From positions 806,001-870,000 of the forward strand of contig CM065318.1 in NCBI GenBank assembly GCA_033032175.1: DNA of 64,000 bases, in the 5' to 3' direction. This stretch comes from Saturnia japonica. Its lineage: Eukaryota > Arthropoda > Insecta > Lepidoptera > Saturniidae. Positions 23,440 to 36,672 of the stretch are shown here, piece after piece (position 1 is the stretch's first letter; each line of letters begins with the position of its first letter). The notes under the pieces are model-generated. The model worked only from the letters and a program-made list of their open reading frames with translations, ran no database searches and was not told where the DNA came from. The translations under genes were made by a program, and so were the position numbers.

Positions 23440-25718
23440 CATTACCTCGTCCTTAAACGGTATAAACTGGGACGATTCTTTATTTAAAATTCCTCTTGAG
23501 GAGGCCATAAATAAATTTTATAAATACTTGCAATCCCTCATAGATAAGTTTATACCCCATAAATCAATAACTACTTCTTCTTTCCCCCCATGGTACAATG
23601 CTTCTTTGAAGAAAGTTCTCAAAGAAAAGTTTAAATTCCTCCAAAAATTTCGTACATATTGTAATACATCTGATCATGATACATTTTCGCTACTAAGGCA
23701 CAGAGCAAAAACTTTAGAAGTAGAATGCTACGCTTCTCACCTTAAGAAAGGTGAAGTCTCTATAGTTAAAAACCCGAAAATGTTTTGGTCATTTATTAAG
23801 TCGACTATAAATGGATCTAATACTCTGCCCTCCTCTCTCTCTGTCTCATATGAAGGACAGACTGCAGATTCAGGTAAGATATATGTCATTTATTTGCAAC
23901 ATACTTTCAGTCTACCTTTCTTTCCCAATCTTCTACTCCGAATACTCAATCGGCCTATGAGCAGTCTTATAATCATATTAATATTATTAGTGATATAGAA
24001 ATTACTCCTGAAATGTTACATAAATTACTTAATGCAATTAATCTAACAAAAGGAGCCGGACCGGATCATATTCCTCCATTATTTATTACCAAATGTTCGG
24101 ATTCTTTAATAAAACCTTTGACAATATTATAGTCACGTTCCTTAGAGGAAGGTATAGTCCCTAAAATCTGGAAGTCTCCTTTTATTACTCCTGTACATAA
24201 AAATGGAAGTAAACATAACATAAAGAACTATAGACAGATCTCAAAGTTATATATTTTTGCAAAATATTTCAAAGAATTGTCTATAGTATATAATAGTATT
24301 TCCGTCTCCTTTATTTTTGAACAGCATGGTTTTCTCAAAAATCGCTCAACGACTACTAACTTATTAACATTTACTGATTAGGTAACTTCAAGCATGGATG
24401 CAGGGGGTCAAGTTCATGCAGTTTTTACTGACTACAGCAAATGTTTTGATCGTATCGATCATACTTTACTTTTACAAAAGATTTTCAACGCTGGAATTCA
24501 CGGGAATTTGTATAGATGGCTTACTTCATATATTAAGAATCGATCACAGGCAGTTGTACTTCACAGTTACTCATCTGTATGGAATCCCGTGTCTTCTGGA
24601 GTACCTCAAGATTCTTTATTGGATCCGCTGCTATTTAATATTTTTGTCAATGACATAAAATCTTGCTTCAGACATTGTAAATTTGTGTTGTATGCTGATG
24701 ATATGAAGATCTTCAAACAAATTAATCGTGTTAATGGTTGCCATCTTATACAGCAAGATCTGTATATATTTGAAGATTACTGTAATATTAATAAATTAGA
24801 TAATAACGTTGCAAAATGTCACGCGATATCATTCACACGTAAAGCTAAAGCGAAAGATTTTATCTATAAGCTTAAAGGGCATGTGCTTGAAAAGGTAGAT
24901 GAGATCCGAAACTTAGGTGATATCCATGATTCCAAGCATACGTACGAGAAACATATAGATAACATAAGCCAATAGGGCCAATAAGTCAATGGGATTTATC
25001 ATCCGGTCAAGCTCCCAATATTGCAACGTTAATTTAAGCAAAATTCTCTATTGTTCATACGTGCGTAGTTTACTCGAGTATAGTTCGCAAATTTGGAATC
25101 CTCAATATAAAGTATATATTAATAGGTTAGAATCTATTCAGCGTAGATTCATGAAACATTTGCAGTACATGTGTAAAGTATATGATGACAGCTGTGAAAA
25201 GAGATGTAGAAGACATCACATGCTACCTTTACGCGAAAGACGCAGAATAGCTGACATACTCACATTACTCAAGATGACGCAATGCCAAATGGAATCTCCT
25301 TGTTTGCTTTCTAAACTAAACCTTAAAGTACCGACTAGATCCGTCCGTCAACCTATTTATCTTTACGTTGCCCATAGTTCTACGAATTAAGGGCAAAATT
25401 CATTTTTTGTGAGATCAGCCAACTTAATTAACAATCTCGACGAGTTACCTGAGCTCGACTTATTTAATTCACCTATAAATATCATACGAACAGAAATGTC
25501 TAAAAACTGGTTTGACATGACTTCCTGACTGTTTTCGCTTTCTTGTTTTTCTTTCATTAGTTGATAATAATTATATAGTATAAATTAACATAAAGCAGAC
25601 GAGCATTAATTTAGTCTCAATATGCGAAAACAGCTAAATGGTGTAGAATTTATGAATATTTCGTATATATTTAGAATTTAAGCACTGTATGTTTTCTGAA
25701 TAAAATAAAATAAAATGG
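23440..25718 (+). mobile_element. Jockey/CR1-type LINE, 5'-truncated, decayed
   Basis: Reverse-transcriptase coding on + from about 23455. It comprises a pre-RT segment (PPWYNASLKKVLKEKFKFL), fingers (about 24050-24240, TKGAGPDHIPP and PVHKNGSKHNIKNYRQISK), palm (24394-24975, FTDYSKCFDRIDH, SSGVPQDSLLDPLLFN, YADDMKIF) and C-terminus (24989-25390, YCSYVRSLLEYSSQIWNPQY). Several frameshifts and stops separate the parts, so it is dead. The 3' end carries repeated aataaa/ataaa units (25700-25717). The endonuclease domain is missing. Confidence 0.85.
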
Positions 25719-26340
25719 TAAAGCATCCCTTATTGTACCGCCTTGCGGGATGATTTTTCAAAAACGTGAAAGACTATTATTTTTTCTTAAAATTGCCATT
25801 CCAAGCAGTGCAGCGTCGCGGCAATCGACGCATTCGCGTGTTTATGACCAACCGACATTTATTGACATTTTCCAGCCTCGGAAACTGTCGATTTTTTAAT
25901 TTTATGTAAACTTTTATCATCATCGTTTTACAAACCATAATATACAGTTAATTAAGTTTCAGCCAATTCAACTTATCAGTTATTTTATAGCATTTTTATC
26001 GAACAAATGTTCGACGTGATTTTTAAAATTGATACAACTTTTTTTAATTTATTTTAAGTGAAGCTTACTACAATATATTATCGAAAACCGCAGCCAAATC
26101 GGTTAAGCCGTTTCTGAGATTAGCTCGCACAAACGCAGACAAACAGATAAACAGACAAAAATTCTAACAATCATCGTTTTGGGTTTTAATGCGTTAACAA
26201 AGGCCCCCAATATTATTTTTTCTCATATCTTCTATGTACAGAACATCGATCAGTTACGTTTTTATTATATGTATAGATTTAGGTTTAGTGTTTCGAATTT
26301 AGTGATTAATTTGGTTTCGCACCATTTGATTTTTCTTTAA
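25719..26340. repeat. interspersed repeats including family D (about 25892-26046)
   Basis: The part with caaatgttcgacgtgatttt is shared with 50455-50620 (ttatagcatttttat next to it in both). The part around 26090-26160 (aaatcggttaagccgtttct, then cagacaaacagataaacaga) is a common insect repeat type. No gene. Confidence 0.5.
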
Positions 26341-27017
26341 CCATTATTTTCACAAAATGGAAAACTTAAAACTTATTCATATGTGTTCCACCGTGGCATC
26401 AGCGCTGCAGAAACATCTCGAAGGATTAATGATGTATATGAGGACTGTACAAGAAAGCTAGGTACGTTTTTGGGTTCAACCTTTTCGTTCTTGGAATTTT
26501 GACTTGCAAAACAAACCCCGTGGATGGCCTGACGCCTTAGTTGATAACAGTGGCGTAGCTAAGGGGAGGCGGCGGGGGCGGCCCGCCGAGCCCGACTATG
26601 ACCAACAATTGTAGTTCTTTCTACCAATAAAAAATCGTAAATCTATAGCAGAGAGCATAAACACCACTAATAAAATGATCTAGGTAACTATGATATCGTA
26701 CCACGAGCATAATAAATTGATATTTAGAAAAACAAAACAATGTGCACACTGTCAATCGATCTGGGATTCCCTCAAAATTTAATACCCCGTTCGCGCATAA
26801 CCAACGCTAGTCAGGGGATTCCCTCGATATAGCGCTCGTCACTTGTATTGTGGATTGGACCATTTCTTTTGTTTCCGACTGCATTCATTTGAATATTCTC
26901 TTACGTGAACGTGTGAACGTTTAGTGCAAATTGTTTGTTAATTATTAGATATTATAAACAACATTTTTTGTATAAAAACCGATTTGATATAGTCGATTCT
27001 TGAATAAAATAAACAAG

Positions 27018-27756
27018 GTAAGTGAAGTATTTTTGTTATTACAGGTAATACTTACATTTTTAATTCATTTAGTATCTAATAGCATTATCTTAGATTATTT
27101 TGAAAAACCCTTCAATTATTTTATTCTCTTTTAATTACTGTGTATTTTAAAACTATATTATTGAGCCATCCTAAATGATAAATAGGTACCTACAGAAGGT
27201 ATTTTAGACGGATTGCAGTAATATTTTTTTGTTTAGCCTGGACAAGTATTACTATCTATTGAAGGTATTTATTTATTAAAATAGGTTTTAAAGGCTTTGC
27301 TGGTGTAAAAAGATTTTATTTATATTTCTATACGTTTTACGATATTACTTTAGGTAATAATGTTTAATTGTAAATAATATAATTATTTATTATTTACTTA
27401 CTTATTATTTTCCGATCTAATAGCAATGGGATTTATTTACAAAAACGGAATATATTAAGTTTAGATTTTTGATTGAAAGTAATCATAATCATATCATACA
27501 ACTTCGTGTACGTTGATTTGGCTCCGAGATGAGTAGTTCGAGCACTCGTGGCACGGATATCACAATCAACGGTGGAGTATTTAACTAATATTTTTCTAAT
27601 AATATTTAAATAAATATTTACACCCAGACGCAGGATTGTTAATTTATATAAAAATTTATTTCACAAAGCTAGTTACGTAACGTGTAGGTGTTTATTTACT
27701 GTTATAATTAGTTTATAAAATCAACGTATCACTTACTAACTAAAAATATTTTTTAG
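27018..27756 (+). other. probable intron in the 5' untranslated part of the hAT gene
   Basis: Donor aacaag|gtaagtgaag at 27018 and acceptor ttttttag|aatacc ending at 27756, with AT-rich sequence between. The next exon reads into the transposase start at 27843 (an in-frame KRKSGFQQRKAKKAK-like basic stretch precedes the ATG). Assigned by splice consensus only. Confidence 0.4.
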
Positions 27757-28196
27757 AATACCCAGAACGAAACATACCTCGGGGAATTCATACTTCGAAA
27801 AGAGAAAGCGGGTTTCAACAGAGAAAAGCCAAAAAGGCTAAAATGGATGAAATTCAGAGCATGTCCGGTTCTCTTTTCAAATATGTCACAAAAGCAGATA
27901 GCGGCCAAAGTTCAAGTAAAGTACCCGAGTCTCCTGCTGACGAAAGTTATGATTCACATCTTGGAGACTCACATTCAGATAGCAACATCGACAATACAGA
28001 ATCAATGAAGGCGACCCAGGACTTTGACGGAATCAAAATAAATAATGAAAATGACGCCGTTAATGCTACTTTCGGAGATAGCATTAGCTTCGAAGAATCA
28101 GTTCAACACTTGAGAGATGTTTCACATTGGAGTTTACCGGTACCTGATAATGTTCGCATTGACATTGTAGAAGAACTATTGCAAAGGGAGGATCCT

Positions 28197-28800
28197 CCGG
28201 CCAGACGGGTGTTATGTCTGGCAGGCAGCTGCCCAACGGTTGTAGTCGGGTTCTTGTATATATACTCAACGATTGAGTTAATTTCTATAGCGCAATGTAG
28301 GATAGTAGGATGCGTCTTATGTGGCTCGATAGATGTCGCTATGTAGATGTCGCCACATCACTTCCCTTCGAGACCGGAGGCCGATAGCAGGTTGAGTCGT
28401 CCATACATCTTGTGATGCTTGCCTGGCCAGTGGAATGTTCCAGTGAGTCGGAACCAGATGCCGCATAGTTCACGGTGAGTCGGAACTGTCTGCGGTGATG
28501 CCCCAGTGAGTCGGGGTGATGCGATACCCCAGTGAGCCTGGGTGATGCTGCAAGAATGCTCCAGTGAGTCGGAGTGTTGCACTGCTGCGTAGTGGCTGGC
28601 TGCTGCGTCGACCAGGAGAGAAGTGCGTCTCTGCTTGCTGACCGGCCGAAGCATAATACAACAGCAACATAATAAAAAAGGGCAGTGAACATTTCCAGAA
28701 CAAAGAAGGACCGTTTCCTACACTTAACACACAGTTACTCGTACATACACAGTTACACGTTACAGATACGTTACAGTATCTCATCATGGGTCAAAGATTA
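28197..28800. mobile_element. hairpin-rich insertion inside the hAT transposase, possible solo LTR or retro-element fragment
   Basis: Interrupts the hAT frame between LLQRED and the RHLSQEW region. It is GC-richer than its host. It begins near tgttatgtctggcaggcag and ends near gtatctcatcat; the bases GGGT occur at both junctions, but I cannot prove a target duplication. It contains stems CCAGAC/GTCTGG and ACTCAA/TTGAGT, a repeated tagatgtcgc, and the hairpin array at 28437-28574. No credible protein. The class is uncertain. Confidence 0.45.
28437..28574 (+). repeat. array of five short hairpins with a shared AGTGAGTC-type loop and differing stems
   Basis: Five units in 138 bases. (1) GTTCC-AGTGAGTC-GGAAC, 28437-28454. 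(2) AGTTC-acggtgagtcg-GAACT, 28467-28487. (3) CCCC-AGTGAGTC-GGGG, 28501-28516. (4) ACCC-cagtgagcct-GGGT, 28526-28543. (5) CTCC-AGTGAGTC-GGAG, 28559-28574. The loop is nearly constant while stem bases change in pairs (T-A to C-G). Linkers share gatgc/tgctgc motifs. Function unknown. Confidence 0.75.
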
Positions 28801-30703
28801 AAGGTGATTCTCGTCATCTTTCACAGGAATGGTTTTATAAACAGATGCCTAGTGGTGAAAAAATTCTAAGATCATGGATGGTATTTTCTCCTATATCAAA
28901 TAACCTGTACTGTTTTTGCTGTCGTTTATTTGCTGTCAGTAACATACAAACAACATTTACAAGTGGATTTCAGAAGTGGTGGAAACTAAATCTTAAAGTA
29001 TTGGACCATGAAACTTCATGTGAACATTTAGAAAATTTCGAAAAGTGGAAAACTTTGGAAATGAGATTAAAATCTCACACCACAATAGATGATGCAACCT
29101 TGCAATTAATAAATACGGAAAAACAGAAGTGGAAAAATCTTATATCTAGATTATTAGATATAACATTGTTTTTGGCTAAACAAAACCTAGCATTTCGTGG
29201 ACATGATGAAACCCAAGGGTCGTCTAATAAAGGTAATTTCTTAGAACTAGTTAAACTGCTGTCAAAGTATGATGCAGTACTCAAAGAACATATACTATAT
29301 TTGGAGCAGGAAAAATCACCTAAAGTAACATATTTATCACTAGAAATACAAAATGAGTTCATAAATGTTTTAGCTTATCATGTAAAATGTCAGCTTGTCA
29401 ACGAAATTAAATCGCCCAAATATGTATTTCGGAATCATGTTTGATAGCACACCTGACGTTCCACATGTCGATCAAATGTCTGAAGTGATTCGTTATGTAA
29501 AAATTAATAATAGAAAAGTAGAAGTCAAAGAAGTATTCTTAGGATTATTTCCTTTACATGGAAAAAAGCAGCTGATTTAGTCGCTAAAATACTAAAGATG
29601 CTTGAAAACGATGGCTTAGATATTATGATGTATCGTTCTCAAGGTTATGATAATGCTGCAGTTATGAGTGGTATACACGGAGGAGTGCAAAAGTAAAAAA
29701 CAATAAAGCAATTTTTATTGGTTGTATAGATCATTCAATTAATTTATGCGGCCAACATTCGTTCGCACAAAATGTCACTTGTGTTACATTTTTCGGAGCA
29801 CTGGAAACAATATTAAACTTTTTTTCAACTTCCACAAGCCGTTGGGAAGTGCTCCTCAATCACAGCAAAGCATCTGTTAAAATACTTTCGACAACGCGCT
29901 GGAGTGCTCATTATGGTGCAGTAAAAATATTTGCTGAAAATTTTGATGGGATTATTGGAAGACAATGACCATCATAATGATTTTTGTCTATGATTGTATA
30001 AAAGTTTTAAGTCTATGGTTTTAAAACAATTGATAGAAGAGTGAATAAAAAATATGGCCGATGGAGTCGTTTTATTATAATAAAGAAACAGAATGGTTTT
30101 ACTAAAAATACATAACAGGGATAATATCTGAAATTGAGAAACTATGTGACCAAAACGTAAATTTAGAAACTAGAGGTGCTGCACAAAATCTTATGCCTGC
30201 TGTGTGAAATTTCTCATTTCTTTGTTTTCTTTTCTTTTGGAATGATATGCTAAGGGAAGTGAACAATGCTCAGATTGCATTACAAAGTAAAGGTTTATGT
30301 GTTGATGAAATAATCATAAAACTAGAAGCACTTCGTCTATTCATTGGAGAGAAACGGTTGCATCTAGCAGAAGAGGCAATAGATTTAGCTGTATAAAAAT
30401 CGGAAAAATACAACATTTCGATGGAACGACGAATTCGTCGCAAGAAACGCATGCACGGTGAGTTGGCATCGTCCACCGATGCTGGACTTACACTTAGAGC
30501 GGAACTTCAAAAGGACATGTTAGAATGTCTTGACAGATTCAATATTGAACTCGAAACAAGAGTAAAGTCCATTAAAGACGTAGGTTCATTGTTTGAGGTT
30601 GTGCAGTCAAAGACCTTGCTTTCGGCAAACACTGAACAGTTAAAATTTGCTATATCAAAATTTACTAACCTTTACGATGAAGTATCAGAAACAGAACTTA
30701 TTG

Positions 30704-31457
30704 GGTACGCGTCACTTCCCCTCTGCGAGAGGGAGGGAGGGGGGGGGGTGACGTTTCCCCGGTTTGGACGGGCGTTTTGTTGCGCCGGATGCCCGTCTCG
30801 TAGACGCCGTACGGATGCCAGTGGGACGCGATGTTAGTGAGGGGGTCCGGGGGGTGCAATAATGCACGACCGCTTGAGGTGCCGGGTCTTCAAATTAAAG
30901 TCGATATCTTCCATATTAATACTGTTCGCAGGACGACCAAAGCTTTCTTCTTGTTGCTCGTAGTTACTTGTACTCGATGATTTGCGGCGTGCCCCATACG
31001 GTGCCTCTTCGAGCTTAAGTAGTTCGGAGAGTGACCGTAAGGAGAGCCCCGCTTAAATTCGTGTTTTAATTTTAGTTTTTACTTTGGACGCCCTGTTAAT
31101 CGCTCTATATTTCTTTCTTTATATATGTTGTGTATACATGTTATATGTCAAAATATTCCTTGTTTTATTACCTATCCATTAAACATTCACATATTATATA
31201 CATCAAGTACATATTCCGTACATAAGCCAAAAACAATGCAGTTTACGGGCGGCATCACCGCTTTCTGTTCGTAAAGTTTCTATAACATTGGATATTCTTA
31301 CTCTATTGACTTATTCTATGCATTTACCTATTCTATAATAATTCTATTTCCATATTTGTAACACACAATACATAAGCATTTATATACAACTTAATACATA
31401 ACATGCAACTTTTAATGTAGCGTAGTCGCTAACATTTCTCTATAATATTATCCATAT
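30704..31457. repeat. family G repeat, copy 1 (754 bp)
   Basis: Nearly identical, in direct orientation, to 47912-48633. Both start tgggtacgcgtcacttcccc and match to ttatccatat. Features: a G-run, cgccggatgcccgtctcgta, and AT-rich latter half. It starts where the hAT frame is cut and ends one base before the BEL/Pao LTR. At 47.9 kb the same sequence leads on to LINE-like sequence, so it may be the terminal part of a larger retrotransposon. Non-coding. Confidence 0.75.
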
Positions 31458-31638
31458 TGTTGATGTGTAATATTTGATTTATTTAAAAGATGCTAGCTGC
31501 TGCTATACAATGAAACACGACCGTTCCGTGATTATATTTTTATTGCGACTAACTTGACAGCTTAACAATTGTACCTAATGTCACTTCTTATCTATCGTAA
31601 CTAACTTCATTGCTTGACAACCGTAACTAACTTCAACA
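31458..31638 (-). repeat. probable 3' LTR of the BEL/Pao element (181 bp)
   Basis: Bounded by TGTTGATGTG and ACTTCAACA, giving TGTTGA...CAACA inverted ends, and followed by a purine-rich minus-strand tract (ggtggacggga) as expected for a polypurine tract. The matching 5' LTR is missing, so the boundary rests on motif and position. Its length is short for the superfamily. Confidence 0.6.
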
Positions 31639-31887
31639 TCCCGTCCACCAAAGGACACTGTCCTTTACTAATGATACAAACTAAAACTAATTGTGGGCTT
31701 GTACAAAAAGTTAAACATAAGTATGTTACTAGTTACTTAATAGCATACAAGACAATATTTAAAAGCTTAATTAATATGACAAAATAGGAATTTAAAAATG
31801 AAGTTTTGATTATTGTAATGTATAAAAGTAACTAACTATTATCTAAGCATACAAAAGATTCAGATTATGAAATCTTATAAAACAATA

Positions 31888-34800
31888 TCAATTTTTATCA
31901 ATAGGCATAGCACAAATTTTAGATATTGATCTCTTTACAATTCCATTGCGACACTTAACACTATAAACTCTCGTTAGACTGTTTTCTCCCGGATGTTTGT
32001 CTATTATCCGACCTAGAGCCCATTTCCCTGGTGGTAATTGGTCTTCTCTTAAAAGCACTATGTCCCCAATCTCAAATTCTGTCTGTATCTTAGTCCATTT
32101 TTGTCTTGATTGAGGGCGTGTCAAGTATTCATTTTGCTAACGGTGCCAGAAGTTTGCCACTAATCGTTGACTAAGTTGCCATCTTGATAAATGATTGACA
32201 TTGATGTCACATAAATCTGGATGGGGTATGTTGACGGGTGCTTCTCCAATCAAAAAATGTCCAGGTGTCAAAATCTCCAATTCAGTGTCAGATATATCGA
32301 CTGGTACCAAGGGACGTGAATTGAGACAGGCCTCGATTTGGCATAATATTGTTGACAGCTCTTCGTAAGTCAAGTGAGTGTTTAGAATTCTTTTCAGGTG
32401 AAATTTAGTTGACTTCACACCAGCTTCCCATAAGCCACCGAAGTTTGGGCTATACGGGGGTATGAAGTGCCATTGTGTACCATCTGCTGCGAGAATGTCT
32501 AGTAAATGTCCAGGTAAATTTAGGTTCGCTTCTTTCCATGCTAAATGCAATTCTTTATTAGCACCTACAAAATTTCTACCATGATCACTCCAGATCTGAG
32601 TGCATCTTCCTCGACGAGAAACAAACCGACGGAATGCTCCAATGAATGCTTCAGTCGTGAGATCACCAACTAATTCTAGATGTAAGGCTTTCGTAGCCAT
32701 ACATATGAATATAGCGATGTAGGCTTTATGCGATTTAGCTCCTCTGCCCTTTGACATCAAGATATAAAAAGGACCAGCAAAGTCCACTCCACTATGAATA
32801 AATGGACGTGCAGGTGTAACACGAATCTTAGGTAAGTCTCCCATCAGTTGAGTTCGTGATGTAGACTTATGTCGAGCACATATTAAGCATTTGTGTATAT
32901 ACACTTTTATGAGGTTTTTTGCTCTTATTATCCAATATTTGGACTTAATGTAAGCAAGCATTAGTTGAATACCTCCGTGTAACGTCTTTTTATGTGCTTC
33001 AGAAACAATAAGATACGAAAGTTGACTTTTGGTTCCTAAAATTATTGGATATTTTTGATCATTACTTAAGTCTGCATTTCTTAATCTCCCGCCCACCCTG
33101 AGAATATTATTTTCGTCAAGGTAAGGGTTTAGAGTTTTTAGTTTGCTTTCTCTGGCCACATTCCTTTTCTTTAATAAACTTTCTATTTCTTTCATGAATT
33201 CTTCTTTTACATTTCTTTCTTTCTTTTACATTTTATTAAAGCTTCTTCTAATTCCATGGTTGTAATTGTTTTCTCAATGTTTTCCGGTTTTTTTCTCATA
33301 CTCAAAAATTTCAAGATGTATACTATTGTTCTTAAAAGTTCTTGTAATGTACTGAATTCTTCAAATTTTATTTTGTTTTCTTTTTCCATTTTAGTGTTGA
33401 CTATTATTTTTTTTATTTCAATATCTGTAGATGTCATTTTTGGGTTTTTAAAGATTATTTCCTGATTCTTAAGCCACTCTGGTCCTTCCCACCATAGCTT
33501 ATTATTAATCAAGTTATTTAAATTAGTGCCTCTTGAACCCAAATCCGCAGGATTATCTTTTGATCTGACATGGAACCATTGTGCATTAGATATATTGTCT
33601 AATATTTCAATCACACGATTGCTGACAAATGTTTTCCATTTGTTTGTATCTCCTGTAAGCCATGCTAAAACAACTGTTGAATCAGTCCATGCATAGATTT
33701 GATTTTCTGATAATCTCATAGCTTCTCTTACTTGTGTTAGCAATTTGGATAGAAGTAAAGCTCCACAGAGTTCTAGGCGAGGTAGAGAAATAGTTTTAGC
33801 TGGTGTTACTTTGGTTTTCGATGCTATGATACCTGTTTTAATTTCTCCACTTTCAGTTTGTTCTCTATAATATACTGTTGCACAATATCCTTTATTTGAA
33901 GCATCACAAAATCCATGTAGTTGCGTTTTGTTGCTTTCTTTGTTAGTGTATATCCATCTTTTTATGTGTACTTTATATAAATTTGTAAAACCCTCTCGGA
34001 TTTCTATCCATTCTTTTTCATGTGATGTACTAATACTCTCATCCCAACCCAATTTTTCCTTCCATATATTCTGTATTAAGATTTTTGCGGGAATTATAGC
34101 AGGCGATATCTATCCTAGTGGATCAAATAAACGCTGTAAGTCCGCTAGGATAGTTCTTTTTGTATTGAACTGTCGATTAGGTGGTAACTTTATCTGATAA
34201 TGAAATGTATCATTAATGATATTCCATGACAATCCTAAAGCCTTAATAATACTTTCATCTGTAATTCCTTTCTCGACACTTCTACTTCTTAATGATTGTG
34301 GTATTTGATCTAAAAAGTCTTTATTATTTGATGACCATTTTTGTAGTATAAATCCTCCAGATTGTAATATCTTTCTTAACTGTTGGCTTGCTTCTATTGC
34401 TTCTTCTACTGTACTGTGCCCACTTATGCAATCATCTACATAGAAGTCTTCAGATAATATTTTTGCACCTATAGGATACTTATTTCCTTCATCTTTTGAT
34501 AGTTGTTTAAGAGTTTTAATTGCTAAATAAGGTGCCGATGCTGTACCAAATGTAAGTCGTAACATACGGTAATCTTCAACTTCATGTTTCGAATCTTTTC
34601 TCCATAATACCCGTTGGTAATCTGTATCTTCCTTTGTAACAAGTATCATGCGGTACATTTTTTCAATGTCTGCCATAAAACAGATTTTCTTCATACGACA
34701 TCTCATTATTAAGTTTCTTAAATCTTCTTGTATCTGAGGTCCGACTAACAACAATTCATTGAGTGAGATGTTGTTTAAGCTCTTGCATGATGCGTCAAAA

Positions 34801-36672
34801 ACAATTCGGACTTTTGTTGTTTCACTCTCTCGAACTACAGCGTGATGTGGTAAATATATCGCATGTTTGTTGACTTCTTTAGGTGCCTTTTCCATATGAT
34901 TAAGCTGTATATATTCTTCCATGACTCTAGCATATTCTTCTTTCAATTTTGGTTTGTTTTGTAACTTCTTCTCTAATTGTTCTAACCGTTTTAATGCTAT
35001 ATCTCTTGTTAATCCTATTTCGTGTGGCGATCTTTTAAATGGTAATTTTACTATATATTTGCCATCAGATGTTCGAGAATGTGTTGTGTCATACATTTCT
35101 TCACATATTCGTTCTTCTGAAGTGAGTTTGCGTTTTAGAGTATCATCAATGCTCCAAAGATTTTTTAAAAGATTATCCATGTTAATATCTACATTGTGAT
35201 GCATGACTACTAATTCGTTATTCGTTTGTATGTCTTCGGAAATATTACCAAATAAAATCCAACCCAAGCTGGTTTCTTGAGCTGATGGAGAACCTGGTGG
35301 TCCTCTTACTAAATTATTTTTCACAATCTCAGTGTATACATCAATCCCAAGTAATAAATCAATCTTACTAGAAATGAAGTATTGTGGATCAGCTAATGTG
35401 AGACCGTCCAAATGTGACCAATTAGATTTTGTTTGTATTGTAGAACTTGGCAACTTAGACGTAATGTGTGATTTTAATACATATGCTCTTACAGGGAGAT
35501 TGAATTGTTTGTCGTATCTTGATGAAATCTCCAACTGTACCACATATCGTACAAAAGTTGTTGTGGCTCCTACTCCTGTAACTGTACCTCGTACTGTCGT
35601 CTTCTTGAGTCGCAAAAGTTGAGTTGCATTTTCGCTAATAAAGGATGCCTGTGATCCTGAATCGATTAATGCTCTCAGTGTAGTCTCACAGCCATTTTCA
35701 CCTTTGACAGGTATTAATGCTGTTGCTAACAAAGCTTTCTTTTGATTTAATACAATGTTTGATACAATTGACTCATCCTGAAGAATGTGTTGTACGTTTT
35801 CATTGGCGTGCATTGAAGAAATTTCCTTATTTATCTTCTCTTTGTCTTGTGACTCTTCTTCTTTCTTTCTTTGATGAAGAAGTGAATGGTGACGCCTTCC
35901 ACATATTTTACAACAACTCTTCCGTTTACAATATAACACTGACTGACCCGCTGACAAGCAGTTGTAGCATAATCGATTGTTCTTAATGATCTCGTTTCTC
36001 TTTTCTGAGTCAAACTTGACAAATTCTTTACAGTGGCATAGAAGATGCTGGCCGTTACAAAGTTTACAAGTTACTTGTACGGTTGATGTGTGAAATGAAC
36101 GTTCTTTATGTACTCTTTGATTGGTTGCAGAAGTTGAACTTGTTAATTCGAGTGTATGTATTATATTCTCCAAAAAAGTAATTAAATTCTGTAATGTGGG
36201 TAAGTCTGTATTATTGTTCCGACTGACATAGGTTTCCCACTCTTTGTGTGTATCAGAATCTAATCTTTGCACGGTTATATATATTATCATAGGATCCCAA
36301 TTAGTTGTTGAAATATCCATAGCATTTAAACTATTCAAACACTCGTTTATATTGTCAATAAGAATTCTTAATTGTGAAGGTAATTGTGAATTAACTTTCT
36401 TAAGCGAAATTAATCTCTTGAGAATCGCGTTCACTATAAGCCGCTTATGGCTATATCTATTTTTTAATGTACTCCAAGCATGTTCATAATTCCGTTCAGT
36501 CACTTGTATGTGCTTAATAGTGATTTCTTGCTTCCCCTGCTAAACACGATTGCAAATAGTGAAGTTTTTGCACATCAGTTAACATCTTATTTTTTTGTAT
36601 TAAAGCTGTAAATGTATCTTCGAACGATTGCCATTCTTCATATGCACCAGTAAATGTAGTTAGATTGATCAT
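31888..36672 (-). pseudogene. BEL/Pao gag-pol polyprotein, with nonsense and frameshift mutations
   Basis: Minus strand, in order. Gag piece (about 36672-36110) has a frameshift near 36520. Zinc-knuckle-like Cys/His cluster (CKLCNGQHLLCHC, then CYNCLSAG). Aspartic protease LRALIDSGSQASFIS. RT with FMADIEKMYRMI and YVDDCISG. Pao RNase H region (34052-33207; LHGFCDASNKGYCATVYYRE). Integrase (33195-32137): H2C2-type IHKCLICARH, then catalytic HSGVDFAGPF, WSDHGRNFVGANKEL, and PPYSPNFGGLWEAGVKSTK. C-terminal domain 32124-31888. In-frame stops occur at about 34110 and 32139, and a frameshift near 33210. Few lesions, so it decayed recently. Not functional as it stands. Confidence 0.9.

Larger units (their letters stand above)
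27841..30703 (+). pseudogene. hAT transposase of the zinc-finger MYM1-like / DUF4371 type, broken
   Basis: N-terminus at 27843-28196 (MDEIQSMSGSLFKYVTKA, acidic Ser-rich, then VSHWSLPVPDNVR). The frame resumes at about 28800 (RHLSQEWFYKQMPSGEKILR, then NNLYCFCCRLF, the TTF-type zinc-finger region). The DUF4371-like core follows at 28845-29700 (FDSTPDVPHVDQMSEVIRY carries the usual D-S-T-D segment; RSQGYDNAAVMSGIHGGVQ). A later helical part lies at 30250-30703. There are multiple frameshifts and stops plus an insertion at about 28197-28800. The C-terminal dimerisation domain is missing, cut by the repeat starting at 30704. Not functional. Confidence 0.8.

Noticed and set aside
28437..28574. 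The regular repeats resemble a CRISPR array
   Set aside because: Units are only partly repeated, spacing is irregular, stems vary, and the DNA is eukaryotic.
30421..30837. 138-codon frame taken as one protein
   Set aside because: It is hAT transposase up to about 30703 and then reads into family G, so it is a fusion of two repeats.
34921..35986. Several + strand frames of 80-97 codons
   Set aside because: Antisense shadows of the BEL/Pao polyprotein.
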